49,378 bases of DNA. Origin: an uncultured Mycoplasmatota bacterium (GTDB lineage: Bacteria > Bacillota_I > Bacilli_A > RF39 > UBA660). The stretch is taken from contig URVV01000009.1 of assembly GCA_900551455.1 (NCBI GenBank), positions 1 through 49,378 of the forward strand. Reading direction: 5' to 3'. Shown piece after piece: positions 17,954 through 27,134 of this stretch; position 1 is the stretch's first letter; every line of letters begins with the position of its first letter. The translations under genes and the position numbers were made by a program. The notes under the pieces are model-generated. The model did not search any database. It was not told the origin of the DNA and saw only the letters and a program-made list of their open reading frames with translations.

Positions 17954-18248
17954 CTTTAGATAACTTAATTATCTCATCAAAGTCATCATCATTAGCTTGA
18001 ATATTCTTATGAATTTGATGACATTTAGTACACTTATAAATAATCTTATAAGTGTTTTTAAATTTCTCAATTCCAATAGGTTTCATTAAACCCATACACA
18101 TATTCATTCTATCCCCAGGATTAATATCTACGTGTTTACTCCATAAGCACTTTGGACAATGATCTCTAGCAGTATAATTTAATTTATCAACCTCATATCC
18201 ACAATTTTCACAAATAAACATTTCATCTAACATCTTAAATCTTTTCAT
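17943..18248 (-). CDS. RNHCP-domain zinc-ribbon protein
   Basis: A 101-residue protein with three CxxC pairs: CENCGYE near residue 13, CPKC near 32, and CTKC near 73, fitting a zinc-ribbon fold. The phrase TARDHCPKCLWSKHVD is the RNHCP-domain signature. Function of the family is unknown; nucleic-acid binding is a guess from the zinc ribbon. It is the only sizeable minus-strand gene in the chromosomal part, convergent with the N/Q-rich gene and divergent from comN, with its own promoter at 18264-18292. Confidence 0.85.
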   Translation of the reverse strand: MKRFKMLDEMFICENCGYEVDKLNYTARDHCPKCLWSKHVDINPGDRMNMCMGLMKPIGIEKFKNTYKIIYKCTKCHQIHKNIQANDDDFDEIIKLSKANI

Positions 18249-18263
18249 AATTCACCTAAGATA

Positions 18264-18292
18264 AGTATATAATAAAAAAACTAATATTACAA
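18264..18292 (-). promoter_or_regulatory. Minus-strand promoter of the RNHCP gene
   Basis: Reading the minus strand: TTGTAA (18292-18287), 17 bases and TATACT (18269-18264). It lies back to back with the comN promoter, nine bases away. Confidence 0.65.
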
Positions 18293-18300
18293 ATAAAAAC

Positions 18301-18329
18301 TTGTAAATATAGCCAAATATCGTTATAAT
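18301..18329 (+). promoter_or_regulatory. Promoter of comN-secDF
   Basis: TTGTAA (18301-18306), 17 bases and TATAAT (18324-18329), 19 bases before the comN start. Confidence 0.7.
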
Positions 18330-18347
18330 TATATCAAAGGTGATATT

Positions 18348-18581
18348 ATGGAATTTTCATCCCAAAAAGAATTATATCTAAAATTAATTCCAGTATTTAA
18401 TGTAAAAGATAGATTAATAAAATATTCAAAGTACAAAAATCTAACTAGAGATAATATCTGGAATTATTTAATAGAAAACAAATGGCTGTATTCCCATAAT
18501 TTAACCATTCAAGAAATAGTAAATGATATCATTACTGTTGAATTAGATAAAATAAATTTATATAAAAAGGAGTCATTATGA
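18348..18581 (+). CDS. comN: ComN-type post-transcriptional regulator
   Basis: A 77-residue protein similar in size, pattern and place to Bacillus ComN (YrzD), a small post-transcriptional regulator encoded upstream of secDF. It is mostly helical with a conserved-type C-terminal part (YSHNLTIQEIVNDIITVELDKIN). The start follows AGGTGAT by three bases. It overlaps secDF by four bases (ATGA), giving translational coupling. Assignment rests on the pattern and on the conserved neighbourhood; in Bacillus it affects comE mRNA, but no target is visible here. Confidence 0.65.
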   Translation: MEFSSQKELYLKLIPVFNVKDRLIKYSKYKNLTRDNIWNYLIENKWLYSHNLTIQEIVNDIITVELDKINLYKKESL

Positions 18582-20824
18582 AAAAAAGAAAATTTATTAT
18601 CAGTATGTTTATAATTCTATTCATCGCTATAACTTGCTTATATTTCTTAAAACCCTTAATAAATAAAATAAACTTTGGTTTAGATCTACAAGGAGGATTT
18701 GAAGTCCTATATGAAGTAAAACCTTTAAAAGAAGAAGATAAATTAACTCAAGATATGTTATATTCAACTTACAAATCAATTCTTAAAAGAATCGACGTTC
18801 TAGGAGTATCAGAGCCAGAAATAACCATCGAAGGTGAGAACCACATTCGCGTAAAATTAGCCGGTATAAAAAACGCTCAAGATGCCCGAGACACCATCTC
18901 TTCAACTGCTGTTTTATCTTTCAGAGATTATTATGATAATCTTCTTTTAACCAGTGATGTCCTTGGAGGACAAGCCAAAGTAACTACTGACGAATACGGA
19001 CATCCCGCTGTTAGCTTAAAAATAAAAGATACCAATGCCTTTTATGAAGCTACCAAAAAAGTAAAAAATATGACCAATAACATTATGGTTATTTGGTTAG
19101 ATTATGATGAAAAAACCGATTCTTATACCAAAGAAATGAAAAATTGTGGCAAAACTTCCTCTCACTGCCTATCTGGTGCCAGAGTAGATCAAGCCTTTGC
19201 CAGTGATGTCATTATTCAAGGATCCTTTAGCAAAGAAGAAGCTACAAAGTTAGTAGAATTAATTAATTCCGGAGCTCTTCCAACCAAATTAACAGAAATA
19301 TCCTCAAGAACAGTTGAAGCTTCATTTGGAAAAGACTCCCTAGATAAAACCCTTTTCGCAGGAATTATTGGCCTTGCCCTAGTAATAATTTTAATAATCG
19401 CTATATATCGATTCTCTGGATTAATAGCAAGCATTGGTCTAATAGTATATACCTTTACCTCATTCCTAATCTTTTATCTTATAAACGGTGTCTTAACCCT
19501 TCCAGGAATAGCAGCAATGTTATTAGGAATAGGTATGGCCGTAGATGCTAACGTTATTTGCTTTGAAAGAATAAAAGAAAATCTCTTAATAGGCAAAAGC
19601 CTAAAAGAATCATACGAAATAGGCAATAAAAGCAGTTTCTCAAGTATTATTGATGCCAACATAACTACCATTATTGCTGCTATAATTATGTTTATTCTTG
19701 GCCAAAGTTCCGTTAAAGGCTTTGCTACAATGTTAATTATCAATATCATTGTAACAATTCTTATAATGGTTTACTTAGTAAAATTCATCTTAAACATATT
19801 TGTAAAAACCAATATTTTTAATAACCATCTAGGATGCTTTATTGGTATAAATAAAAAGAAAATTATAAAATCAAAAGAAATAATTATTCCCTATAAAAAA
19901 TTATCTATTGTAAAACATCAAAAAATATATTTCATATTAACAGCAATTTTACTCTCAGTAGGTATTATATCCTTTGCCATTACCAAAGCCAACTATGGCG
20001 TTGATTTTACCGGCGGAACAAGTATAACTATAAATAATAATGATACCAAACTTGAAACCATAAAATCATATTTAACTACTTCCTCATATCATATAGAAAA
20101 AACAAGCGTCAAAGATTCAGAAATTAATATAATTATTGAAGAAACACTAACCAAAGAACAAATAAATAATCTTACATCCACTTTAAAAGAAGACTTTAAA
20201 CTAGATAGTAATATCTATGTTGTCAGCAAAATTGTAAAACAAGAATTAGTCAAAAATGCTATTAAATCATTAATTATCTCAATGATTGGCATTATTATCT
20301 ACGTTGCTATAAGATTTAAATTTAACTATGCTATTAGTGGAATTATTGCCCTAATTCACGATATTGCCATAACATATTTATTCTTTGCGTTCTTTAAAAT
20401 TCAAATTGATTCTATCTTTATAGCTGGAATTCTAACAATTATTGGTTATAGTATTAATGACACTATTGTAACCTTTGACATAATAAGAGAAACATATAAA
20501 GAAAAATATAAAAATAATATTACCAACCCAAAAGATCTAGAAACTTTAGTAGATGAAAGCATCAGAAGAACCCTATACCGTAACATACTTACAACAGTAA
20601 CTACTATTATTCCTGTTATTGTCTTAATGTTCCTAGGATCAAAAGAAATAATGAATTTTAATATTTCCCTTCTAGTAGGATTTATTTCCGGAGCATATTC
20701 ATCAATCTTTATTTCTAATCTAATTTGGTTAAAACTAGAAAAAAAGAAAATCTTAAAACCTAAAAAACCTAAAAAAGATTCCGGGGAAATTGAAGAATTA
20801 AAAGTAAAAGGAATTAACTGTTAA
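18578..20824 (+). CDS. secDF: Fused protein translocase subunit SecDF
   Basis: A 748-residue SecD-SecF fusion of the RND superfamily that uses the proton-motive force to help SecYEG/SecA export. The SecD half has an N-terminal helix, the FGLDLQGGFEVLYEV motif near residue 34, a periplasmic-type P1 domain, and GMAVDANVICFERIKE near 317. The SecF half begins near residue 445 with YGVDFTGGTSI and has IGYSINDTIVTFDIIRE near 625. Twelve membrane segments are expected. It starts within the comN stop codon. Export of the very large surface proteins in this genome would depend on it together with SecA at 28886. Confidence 0.95.
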   Translation: MKKRKFIISMFIILFIAITCLYFLKPLINKINFGLDLQGGFEVLYEVKPLKEEDKLTQDMLYSTYKSILKRIDVLGVSEPEITIEGENHIRVKLAGIKNAQDARDTISSTAVLSFRDYYDNLLLTSDVLGGQAKVTTDEYGHPAVSLKIKDTNAFYEATKKVKNMTNNIMVIWLDYDEKTDSYTKEMKNCGKTSSHCLSGARVDQAFASDVIIQGSFSKEEATKLVELINSGALPTKLTEISSRTVEASFGKDSLDKTLFAGIIGLALVIILIIAIYRFSGLIASIGLIVYTFTSFLIFYLINGVLTLPGIAAMLLGIGMAVDANVICFERIKENLLIGKSLKESYEIGNKSSFSSIIDANITTIIAAIIMFILGQSSVKGFATMLIINIIVTILIMVYLVKFILNIFVKTNIFNNHLGCFIGINKKKIIKSKEIIIPYKKLSIVKHQKIYFILTAILLSVGIISFAITKANYGVDFTGGTSITINNNDTKLETIKSYLTTSSYHIEKTSVKDSEINIIIEETLTKEQINNLTSTLKEDFKLDSNIYVVSKIVKQELVKNAIKSLIISMIGIIIYVAIRFKFNYAISGIIALIHDIAITYLFFAFFKIQIDSIFIAGILTIIGYSINDTIVTFDIIRETYKEKYKNNITNPKDLETLVDESIRRTLYRNILTTVTTIIPVIVLMFLGSKEIMNFNISLLVGFISGAYSSIFISNLIWLKLEKKKILKPKKPKKDSGEIEELKVKGINC

Positions 20825-20861
20825 TAAATAATATTCATATAAATAAAGAAGGTGATTAACT

Positions 20862-23012
20862 ATGAGTATTAAAACTGAAAAAATAACCATCGAAGATTTA
20901 ATAAACAAAGTAAAAACTTATGATGACCACGAAGAAGATACAAAATTAATTAGAAATGCCTATGACTATGCATACAAAAAGCATTTCTCTCAAAAGAGAA
21001 TTACCGGAGATGACTACATCACTCATCCCCTAAATGTAGCTTGGATTTTAACTGATGTTAGTGCTGACAGTTCCGCCATTGCCGCTGCTTTACTGCACGA
21101 TACTATTGAAGATTCTGACAGCACATATGAAGAAATTGAAAACTTATTTGGAAAAGAAGTCGCAAAAATAGTTGAAGGAGTAACTAAAATAAATCGTCTA
21201 AAGTTTACATCTGACTCCGAACAAATGGCTGCTAATCAACGTAAAATTTTAGTAGGATTATCTGAAGACGTCAGAGTATTAATTGTTAAATTAGCCGATC
21301 GACTTCACAATATGCGAACCCTATACGTCTTATCTCCAGCCAAACAAAAAAGAAAGGCCAAAGAAACCCTAGAAATTCTAACACCTGTAGCCCATCGTCT
21401 AGGTATGTATAAACTAAAATCTGAACTAGAAGACTTATCACTAAGATATTTAAATCCTAACGCTTACTATGAAATTGTCGAAAAACTAAACCTTAAAAAG
21501 ACAGAACGTGATGCTGCTGTTGGTAAAATGCTAGAAGAAGTAAGCAATTTACTAACAGAGCATAATATAACTCACGAAATAAAAGGCCGTAGTAAAAGTA
21601 TTTATAGTATTTACAATAAAATGAATAAAGGTAAAAAGTTTGAAGATATCTATGATATCTTAGCCTTAAGAGTATTAGTTAACACAGAACAAGAGTGTTA
21701 CTTAGCCCTAGGATTAATTCATTCTAAATATAAACCAGTTCCTAAAAGATTTAAAGATTATATAGCTATGCCTAAAACTAATCTATATCAATCATTACAT
21801 ACAACAGTCTTTGGAATTGACGGCGAATTATTTGAAATCCAAATCAGAACTTACGATATGGATAAAATCGCCGAGTATGGTATAGCATCCCACTGGTCAT
21901 ATAAAGAAAATAAAACCATCAGTAGTAAAGATTTAATGGATCAAAAATTAGAAATATTCAGAAACATCATCGAATTAAATGAAGACTCTAAAACCCCTGA
22001 AGAATTTATCAGTAGTGTAAAAAAGGATATTCTTTTCAACGATTCCATTTACGTATATACCCCTAAAGGAGATGTTATTGAATTACCAAAAGGTGCTACC
22101 TGTGTTGACTTTGCTTACCGAGTACATACCGAAGTAGGAGACCGTATGGTCGGAGCTATCGTCAATGATAATATTGTTCCCTTCGATTATACCCTAAAAA
22201 CAGGTGATATCATTAAAGTAAATACCAGTAAATTATCCAAAGGACCTAATAAAGACTGGTTAAACTTTGTAATTACTACCCAAGCCAAAAACAAGATCAA
22301 AGCATTTTATACCAAAAGAGAAAAGGATGACGCTCTAGAAAGAGGTATAGAAATTTTTGAAAATGCTCTACGCAAAAAAAATCTTCCAATTCAAATAACT
22401 CTTGAAAAATATCTAAATATCATTTTAGATACCTTTAAATTAAAAGGTTTAGATGACTTATATCTAGCTATTGGAACAGGTAAATATACCATCTCATCAG
22501 TTCTAAAAATAATCACTAAAAAAGAAAATACTGCTACTAAATTATTAAATAAAGTAACTAGTAAGAAACCGTCAGATATAAAAAATGACATTCTAGTAGA
22601 AGGCATGAACGAAATAAAAGTAAGCCTAAGCAACTGTTGCAAACCAATTCCTGGGGATAATATCATCGGATATATAACTAAAGGATATGGTATTACTGTT
22701 CACCGTAGTAATTGTAAAAATATTATCGATCTAGATGAACGCTTAATCAATGTTAAATGGAATGATAGTTTACAAAAGAAATTTCCAACCGATATCTTAA
22801 TTTATGCAGATACTGCTGATAATCTATTAGACATAATAACCAAATCAGCTTCTAACAATGTAACAATAGACAGTGTTAACACCATTACAAAAAGTGAATT
22901 TAAGATCTATACCATAACTATCCTAATTGAAAACACTGATAAACTAGATAAATTCATAAAAGATTTATATAATCTAAGTTTTGTAAAGAAAGTAGAAAGG
23001 TTGATAAATTAA
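20862..23012 (+). CDS. rel: Bifunctional (p)ppGpp synthetase/hydrolase Rel
   Basis: A 716-residue stringent-response enzyme. The HD hydrolase domain shows THPLNVAWIL and the catalytic HDTIEDS (HDxxED) near residue 75; the synthetase domain has GRSKSIYSIYNKM near 245 and the bifunctional-type RFKD in PKRFKDYIAMPK. A TGS domain (VYTPKGDVIELPKGATCVDFAYRVH) near 395 and a C-terminal zinc-finger/ACT region (NCCKPIPGDNIIGYIT) follow. Both activities should be present. It starts after AAGGTGAT and overlaps dtd by one base, the rel-dtd order found across firmicutes. Confidence 0.95.
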   Translation: MSIKTEKITIEDLINKVKTYDDHEEDTKLIRNAYDYAYKKHFSQKRITGDDYITHPLNVAWILTDVSADSSAIAAALLHDTIEDSDSTYEEIENLFGKEVAKIVEGVTKINRLKFTSDSEQMAANQRKILVGLSEDVRVLIVKLADRLHNMRTLYVLSPAKQKRKAKETLEILTPVAHRLGMYKLKSELEDLSLRYLNPNAYYEIVEKLNLKKTERDAAVGKMLEEVSNLLTEHNITHEIKGRSKSIYSIYNKMNKGKKFEDIYDILALRVLVNTEQECYLALGLIHSKYKPVPKRFKDYIAMPKTNLYQSLHTTVFGIDGELFEIQIRTYDMDKIAEYGIASHWSYKENKTISSKDLMDQKLEIFRNIIELNEDSKTPEEFISSVKKDILFNDSIYVYTPKGDVIELPKGATCVDFAYRVHTEVGDRMVGAIVNDNIVPFDYTLKTGDIIKVNTSKLSKGPNKDWLNFVITTQAKNKIKAFYTKREKDDALERGIEIFENALRKKNLPIQITLEKYLNIILDTFKLKGLDDLYLAIGTGKYTISSVLKIITKKENTATKLLNKVTSKKPSDIKNDILVEGMNEIKVSLSNCCKPIPGDNIIGYITKGYGITVHRSNCKNIIDLDERLINVKWNDSLQKKFPTDILIYADTADNLLDIITKSASNNVTIDSVNTITKSEFKIYTITILIENTDKLDKFIKDLYNLSFVKKVERLIN

Positions 23013-23449
23013 TGAAAGTAGTAGTTCAACGCTGTGATAAAGCCAATGTTTCTGTAAATAATCAAATCGTCGGATCAATTAACAAAGGATTAATGCTTTT
23101 AGTAGGATTCACCCAAGGAGATAACTCCACTAATATAGATTATTTAGTAGATAAAATAATAAACTTAAGAATTTTTGATGATGAATCAGGCATTATGAAT
23201 AAAAGCTTAATAGATATAAATGGCAGTATCCTCTCAATAAGTCAATTCACTCTATATTCAGATACCACAAGAGGAAGAAGACCCAGTTATATCAAAGCCT
23301 TATCCGGAGATTTAGCAATCAAATTATATGATGAATTTAACCAAAAACTAAAAGCCAAAGGTATTCATACCGAAACCGGTATCTTTGGTGCTGAAATGAA
23401 GGTAGATTTTATTAACGATGGCCCAATAACCATAATCTTAGAAAAATAA
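23012..23449 (+). CDS. dtd: D-aminoacyl-tRNA deacylase
   Basis: A 145-residue proofreading enzyme that removes D-amino acids from mischarged tRNAs. It begins MKVVVQRCDKANVSV and has the catalytic-loop motif SISQFTLYSDTTRGRRPSY near residue 75 and C-terminal NDGPITI, a conservative variant of the usual GPVT cis-proline motif. The start overlaps the rel stop codon by one base, so the two are translationally coupled. A terminator follows. Confidence 0.93.
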   Translation: MKVVVQRCDKANVSVNNQIVGSINKGLMLLVGFTQGDNSTNIDYLVDKIINLRIFDDESGIMNKSLIDINGSILSISQFTLYSDTTRGRRPSYIKALSGDLAIKLYDEFNQKLKAKGIHTETGIFGAEMKVDFINDGPITIILEK

Positions 23450-23467
23450 ATAAAATAATTGTAAAAT

Positions 23468-23500
23468 AAAGTAGACTTACCAAATTAAGTTTACTTTTTT
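23468..23500 (+). terminator. rel-dtd terminator
   Basis: AAAGTAGACTTA (23468-23479) pairs with TAAGTTTACTTT (23486-23497) with one G-U pair, followed by TTT. Confidence 0.8.
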
Positions 23501-23518
23501 CTATATCTTTGCTATTAT
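23490..23518 (+). promoter_or_regulatory. Promoter of the SEDS gene, overlapping the terminator
   Basis: TTTACT (23490-23495), 17 bases and TATTAT (23513-23518) with a TGC extended -10. The -35 lies in the terminator right arm. Confidence 0.55.
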
Positions 23519-23541
23519 TTATATAGAAAGTAGGTGATAAG

Positions 23542-24678
23542 ATGAAAAAAACTAAACTAGATAAACCATTAATAGCTGTTATGCTAGTCCTTATGGTTAT
23601 AGGACTAATTATGGTACTAAGCGCCTCATCTATGGCCTCATATATGAGATATCATAATAGTGTTTACTACTATTTAATAAGACAAAGTATATTTATGGGT
23701 ATTGGTCTAATTGGCTATTTAGTAGCCCTATACTTTCCTACAAAACTATTCAAAAAAACATCGCCCTTTCTAATGATAATTCTAATCTTATCCCTATTAG
23801 GTCTTATAATATACGGAGACGTCTATGGTGGAACTAAAGGATGGTATGACTTAAAAGTAATAACTATCCAACCAAGTGAAATCGGAAAAATAATAATTAT
23901 TTTATACCTCGCATATTATTACGAAAAACATAAAGACGATCTTGATAATCAATGGACCCTCTTAAAACCATTATTAGCTATTATAATAGTCTTCGTTTTA
24001 ATAACCATTCAACCAGATTTAGGAACTGCTTCTGTTTTCTTTGGCATAACCATCCTAATATTTTACGCTCTCCCCATCAAAAAAGAGACTAGGGGACCAA
24101 TCAACAAAATATTTCTAGGAGGTATCGCTCTAATAGCCTTATCCCTATTACTAACCAAAGGATCATTCCTAAGGGACTATCAATTACAAAGATTTAACTT
24201 TATAGATCCCTGCAAAAGATATGATGAAAAAACCGGATACCAGTTATGTAACAGCCTAATAGCTTTTAACAATGGTGGCCTAATAGGTAAAGGTCCCGGA
24301 GAAAGTACTCAAAAATATTTATACCTACCAGAATCCCACACCGACTTTATCTACTCTATAATCGTAGAAGAGTGGGGTCTAGTAGGAGGCCTCGTTATTA
24401 TTATTCTATATTTCTATATGCTATATCGTATTCTAAAAATAGCTAATAGTGCCACCAATCTAGGAAATTCAATTATTGCCTATGGAGTCTTTTCCTACCT
24501 ACTAATCCATATTATTGTAAATTTAGTAGGAGTTATGGGAATAGGACCACTAACAGGCCTTCCATTACCATTCCTAAGTTATGGCGGAAGCTATACCATC
24601 ACCCTTCTATTTTCTATGGGTCTAGTCCAAAGAGTTCATTACGAAACTTACAAAAAGCAAAAAAGAAATATAAAATAA
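23542..24678 (+). CDS. SEDS peptidoglycan glycosyltransferase (FtsW/RodA/SpoVE family)
   Basis: A 378-residue polytopic membrane protein that polymerises lipid II into glycan strands with a partner class B penicillin-binding protein. Family marks are present: QPSEIGKI near residue 113 (with the conserved acidic and basic residues), LQPDLGTA-like IQPDLGTASV near 158, and the signature PESHTDFIYSIIVEEWGLVGG near 265, plus PLPFLSYGGS near the C-terminus. About ten membrane helices are expected. Whether it serves division (FtsW), elongation (RodA) or the spore cortex (SpoVE) cannot be decided, though dacF and spmAB lie close by. It has its own promoter and an AGGTGAT ribosome binding site. Confidence 0.9.
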   Translation: MKKTKLDKPLIAVMLVLMVIGLIMVLSASSMASYMRYHNSVYYYLIRQSIFMGIGLIGYLVALYFPTKLFKKTSPFLMIILILSLLGLIIYGDVYGGTKGWYDLKVITIQPSEIGKIIIILYLAYYYEKHKDDLDNQWTLLKPLLAIIIVFVLITIQPDLGTASVFFGITILIFYALPIKKETRGPINKIFLGGIALIALSLLLTKGSFLRDYQLQRFNFIDPCKRYDEKTGYQLCNSLIAFNNGGLIGKGPGESTQKYLYLPESHTDFIYSIIVEEWGLVGGLVIIILYFYMLYRILKIANSATNLGNSIIAYGVFSYLLIHIIVNLVGVMGIGPLTGLPLPFLSYGGSYTITLLFSMGLVQRVHYETYKKQKRNIK

Positions 24679-24714
24679 ACATAAATACATAATAAGGTTC
24701 ATAAATGCCAAAAT

Positions 24715-24755
24715 AAAACATCAATTATAATTTATTCAAAACATCAATTATAATT
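24715..24755 (+). repeat. 18-bp direct repeat, candidate TetR operator
   Basis: The string AAAACATCAATTATAATT occurs at 24715-24732 and again at 24738-24755, 23 bases apart, about two helical turns. Each copy contains TATAAT, the second lying 15 bases before the TetR start. The repeat therefore overlaps the likely promoter and could be an autoregulatory site. Confidence 0.6.
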
Positions 24756-24769
24756 AAATAGTGATATTT

Positions 24770-25282
24770 ATGTTAAAAGATAAAGATATAAGAATTATAA
24801 AAACAAAGAATAAACTTTCTACAACAATTATAAAAATTATGGAAGAAACTCCATTCGCAAATATAAAAATAACCGATATATGTAAACTATCTACTATCAG
24901 TAGACCAACATTTTATACATATTTTAATGATAAATATGAATTATTATTATATACCTTAAGTATTCTTACTAAAGATATTCAAACAATCCCATATGATGAA
25001 AATATCAAGCCAAAATATTATTATTTATATATATCAGAACAATTAATAACAAATATAAATAATCATTTAAAAGAATATCTAATCATTAATAAAAGTACAA
25101 ATAAACTATTAAAATCATTTCTATATGAAACCATTCTAGAACTATTTAACGAAAATATTCCCAATACCATACAAAACTATTTCTATCTAGGAGCCATTAC
25201 TAATACTACCATTTATTACCTAGATAATTATCTTACCAAAACCAAAGAAGAAATCCTAGAACAATTAAATAAAATACTATAA
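24770..25282 (+). CDS. TetR/AcrR-family transcriptional regulator
   Basis: A 170-residue regulator. The N-terminal helix-turn-helix is typical of TetR (IKITDICKLSTISRPTFYTYFNDKYELL, near residues 30-58). The C-terminal ligand-binding part is short and unlike any family I recognise. ATG 24770 is preferred to an upstream GTG because GTGAT lies just before it. No transporter or enzyme target is adjacent: the neighbours are the SEDS gene and dacF, both in their own units. It may regulate itself through the direct repeat. Effector unknown. Confidence 0.85.
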   Translation: MLKDKDIRIIKTKNKLSTTIIKIMEETPFANIKITDICKLSTISRPTFYTYFNDKYELLLYTLSILTKDIQTIPYDENIKPKYYYLYISEQLITNINNHLKEYLIINKSTNKLLKSFLYETILELFNENIPNTIQNYFYLGAITNTTIYYLDNYLTKTKEEILEQLNKIL

Positions 25283-25380
25283 TTCTATTTATTATCTAAA
25301 TGATTATAAAACTAAAATAAGAATCCTTCTTTCCCTTCAAGAAAATATTTACCAAGAGAAAATAATTTTAATTATTACTC

Positions 25381-25408
25381 AAAAAGGACTAACCACGTCC
25401 TTTTTATC
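25381..25408 (+). terminator. Terminator after the TetR gene
   Basis: AAAAAGGAC (25381-25389) pairs perfectly with GTCCTTTTT (25397-25405) around a seven-base loop. It may also separate dacF from upstream transcription. The rest of 25283-25430 shows nothing I can support. Confidence 0.8.
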
Positions 25409-25430
25409 ATATACTTATCTAGGTGATATT

Positions 25431-26504
25431 GTGAAAAAAATTATCTTTATAATTCTTTTATTATTTATAAGTATTCCTAATATAAAGGCCTCTACAGATA
25501 CTGCCAGTAGTTACGTCCTAATGGATCTAGATTCCGGAAGAGTATTATCTGAAAAAAATATGCACAGTCAAAAATTAATTGCTTCCATTACTAAGATTAT
25601 GACCTGCATTATAGCTATTGAAAATGAAGATATAAATTCATTAGTTACTGTCGATGAATCCATAAATAAAAGCTATGGATCTGGTATTTATATTTCCGTT
25701 GGTGAACAAATAAAACTAATTGATTTATTATATGGCTTAATGCTACGTAGTGGAAATGATGCTGCCATAATGATAAGCACCTATGTATCTAAAACAGAAG
25801 AAAACTTTGTTAAATTAATGAATAAAAAAGCCAATGAAATTGGTATGAAAAATACTATTTTTTACAACTCTAGTGGCTTAGATAATAACACCAGAGGAAA
25901 TCTCTCAACCGCATATGATATGGCTCTAATAACAAGATATGCAATGCAAAATGAAACATATCGAAAAATTGTCAGTACCACTAAATATACCGTTAAAACC
26001 AACTTAAAAACCTATATCTGGCATAACAAAAACAAGCTATTAAGCACTGATTATATAACCGGCGGAAAAACAGGATACACCGAAAAAGCCAAAAGAACCC
26101 TCGTATCAACTGCCTCTAAAGACAATTTAAATCTAGTCGTTGTAACATTAAAAGATTCAGATGATTGGAATACTCACAAATCATTGTATGAAAATGCCTT
26201 TAATACCTATAAATCATATAAAGTTTTAAACAAGAAAACATTTTCCGTACCTAAAGATAATTACTATAAAAATCTCTATATAAAAGAAGACTTCTATCTA
26301 TTACTAAAAAAAGAAGAAACCCATCATCTAATATCACACATAAAACTAGAGAAAAAGAAAAATTATCAAACCGGAGATATTGTTGGAACAAACTATATTT
26401 ATTTAGATGATACCCTCGTAGGAAAAGTAAACATATATGCTAAATCCCCTCAAAAAAGTAATCACTTTATTAATAAAATTAAAAATATTTTTAAAAGAAA
26501 ATAA
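25431..26504 (+). CDS. dacF: D-alanyl-D-alanine carboxypeptidase (DacF-type)
   Basis: A 357-residue class C penicillin-binding protein trimming peptidoglycan stem peptides outside the membrane. A signal peptide (1-20, ending IKA) precedes the catalytic domain with SITK near residue 52, SGN near 109 and KTG in TGGKTGYT near 213. A C-terminal beta domain ends in a basic tail (KNIFKRK), probably an amphipathic membrane anchor. The start is GTG, three bases after AGGTGAT. spmA and spmB follow after 51 bases, the arrangement of Bacillus dacB-spmA-spmB and similar clusters, so cortex modification during sporulation is likely. Confidence 0.9.
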   Translation: MKKIIFIILLLFISIPNIKASTDTASSYVLMDLDSGRVLSEKNMHSQKLIASITKIMTCIIAIENEDINSLVTVDESINKSYGSGIYISVGEQIKLIDLLYGLMLRSGNDAAIMISTYVSKTEENFVKLMNKKANEIGMKNTIFYNSSGLDNNTRGNLSTAYDMALITRYAMQNETYRKIVSTTKYTVKTNLKTYIWHNKNKLLSTDYITGGKTGYTEKAKRTLVSTASKDNLNLVVVTLKDSDDWNTHKSLYENAFNTYKSYKVLNKKTFSVPKDNYYKNLYIKEDFYLLLKKEETHHLISHIKLEKKKNYQTGDIVGTNYIYLDDTLVGKVNIYAKSPQKSNHFINKIKNIFKRK

Positions 26505-26555
26505 CCATCTAACTCATAAAAACGTCTTTCTTTCATAAACTTTATTAGTGATATT

Positions 26556-27134
26556 ATGATTAACTATATCTTTGCCTTTTTCTTTATTACTGGTATTTTA
26601 TATAGTATTATTACTAATACTAATATCAGTAGTGAAATGCTTTTAGCATCTACCAAAAGTTTAGAATTAATTTTCTCTATTTTACCCATTATGTGTTTAT
26701 GGTTAGGTATTATGAACATTGCCAAAAAAAGTGGCCTCTTAGACAGTCTAGCTAAACTATTAACTCCTGTTCTTAAAATAATCTTCCCTGAAATACCAAA
26801 AAATAGCCCCTGTTTTAGCTATATTGGTACTAATATTGTTATGAATATTTTAGGACTAGGAAATGCTGCCACTCCATTTGGTCTAAAAGCCATAAAAGAA
26901 CTCCAAACTATTAATCCCATTAAAGATACTGCTTCCCGTAGTATGATAACCTTTCTAGTTATAAATACCGCCTCTGTTACCATTATGCCAACTACAATTA
27001 TCTCTCTTCGTATCTTACATAAAAGTATTAACCCCGAATCTATAATTCCTTATATTATTATAACTTCATTTCTATCCTGCCTAATTGGATTAATTATTGA
27101 TAGATTATTCTATATGGTGAAAAAAAATGGTTAA
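26556..27134 (+). CDS. spmA: Spore maturation protein A
   Basis: A 192-residue membrane protein with a nucleoside-recognition (Gate) domain. LGIMNIAKKSGLLD near residue 50 and NMLG-like NIVMNILGLGNAATPFGLKA near 90 are typical. SpmA and SpmB are needed for full spore core dehydration in Bacillus; the mechanism is unknown. The start follows AGTGATATT. It overlaps spmB by eight bases. A weak sigma-E-like -10 (CATAAACT at 26535) lies upstream, but its spacing is poor and I do not claim it. Confidence 0.9.
   Translation: MINYIFAFFFITGILYSIITNTNISSEMLLASTKSLELIFSILPIMCLWLGIMNIAKKSGLLDSLAKLLTPVLKIIFPEIPKNSPCFSYIGTNIVMNILGLGNAATPFGLKAIKELQTINPIKDTASRSMITFLVINTASVTIMPTTIISLRILHKSINPESIIPYIIITSFLSCLIGLIIDRLFYMVKKNG

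Noticed and set aside
26510..26556. Sigma-E-like promoter before spmA (CATAAACT)
   Set aside because: The -35 match is weak and the spacing short; not better than chance in AT-rich DNA.
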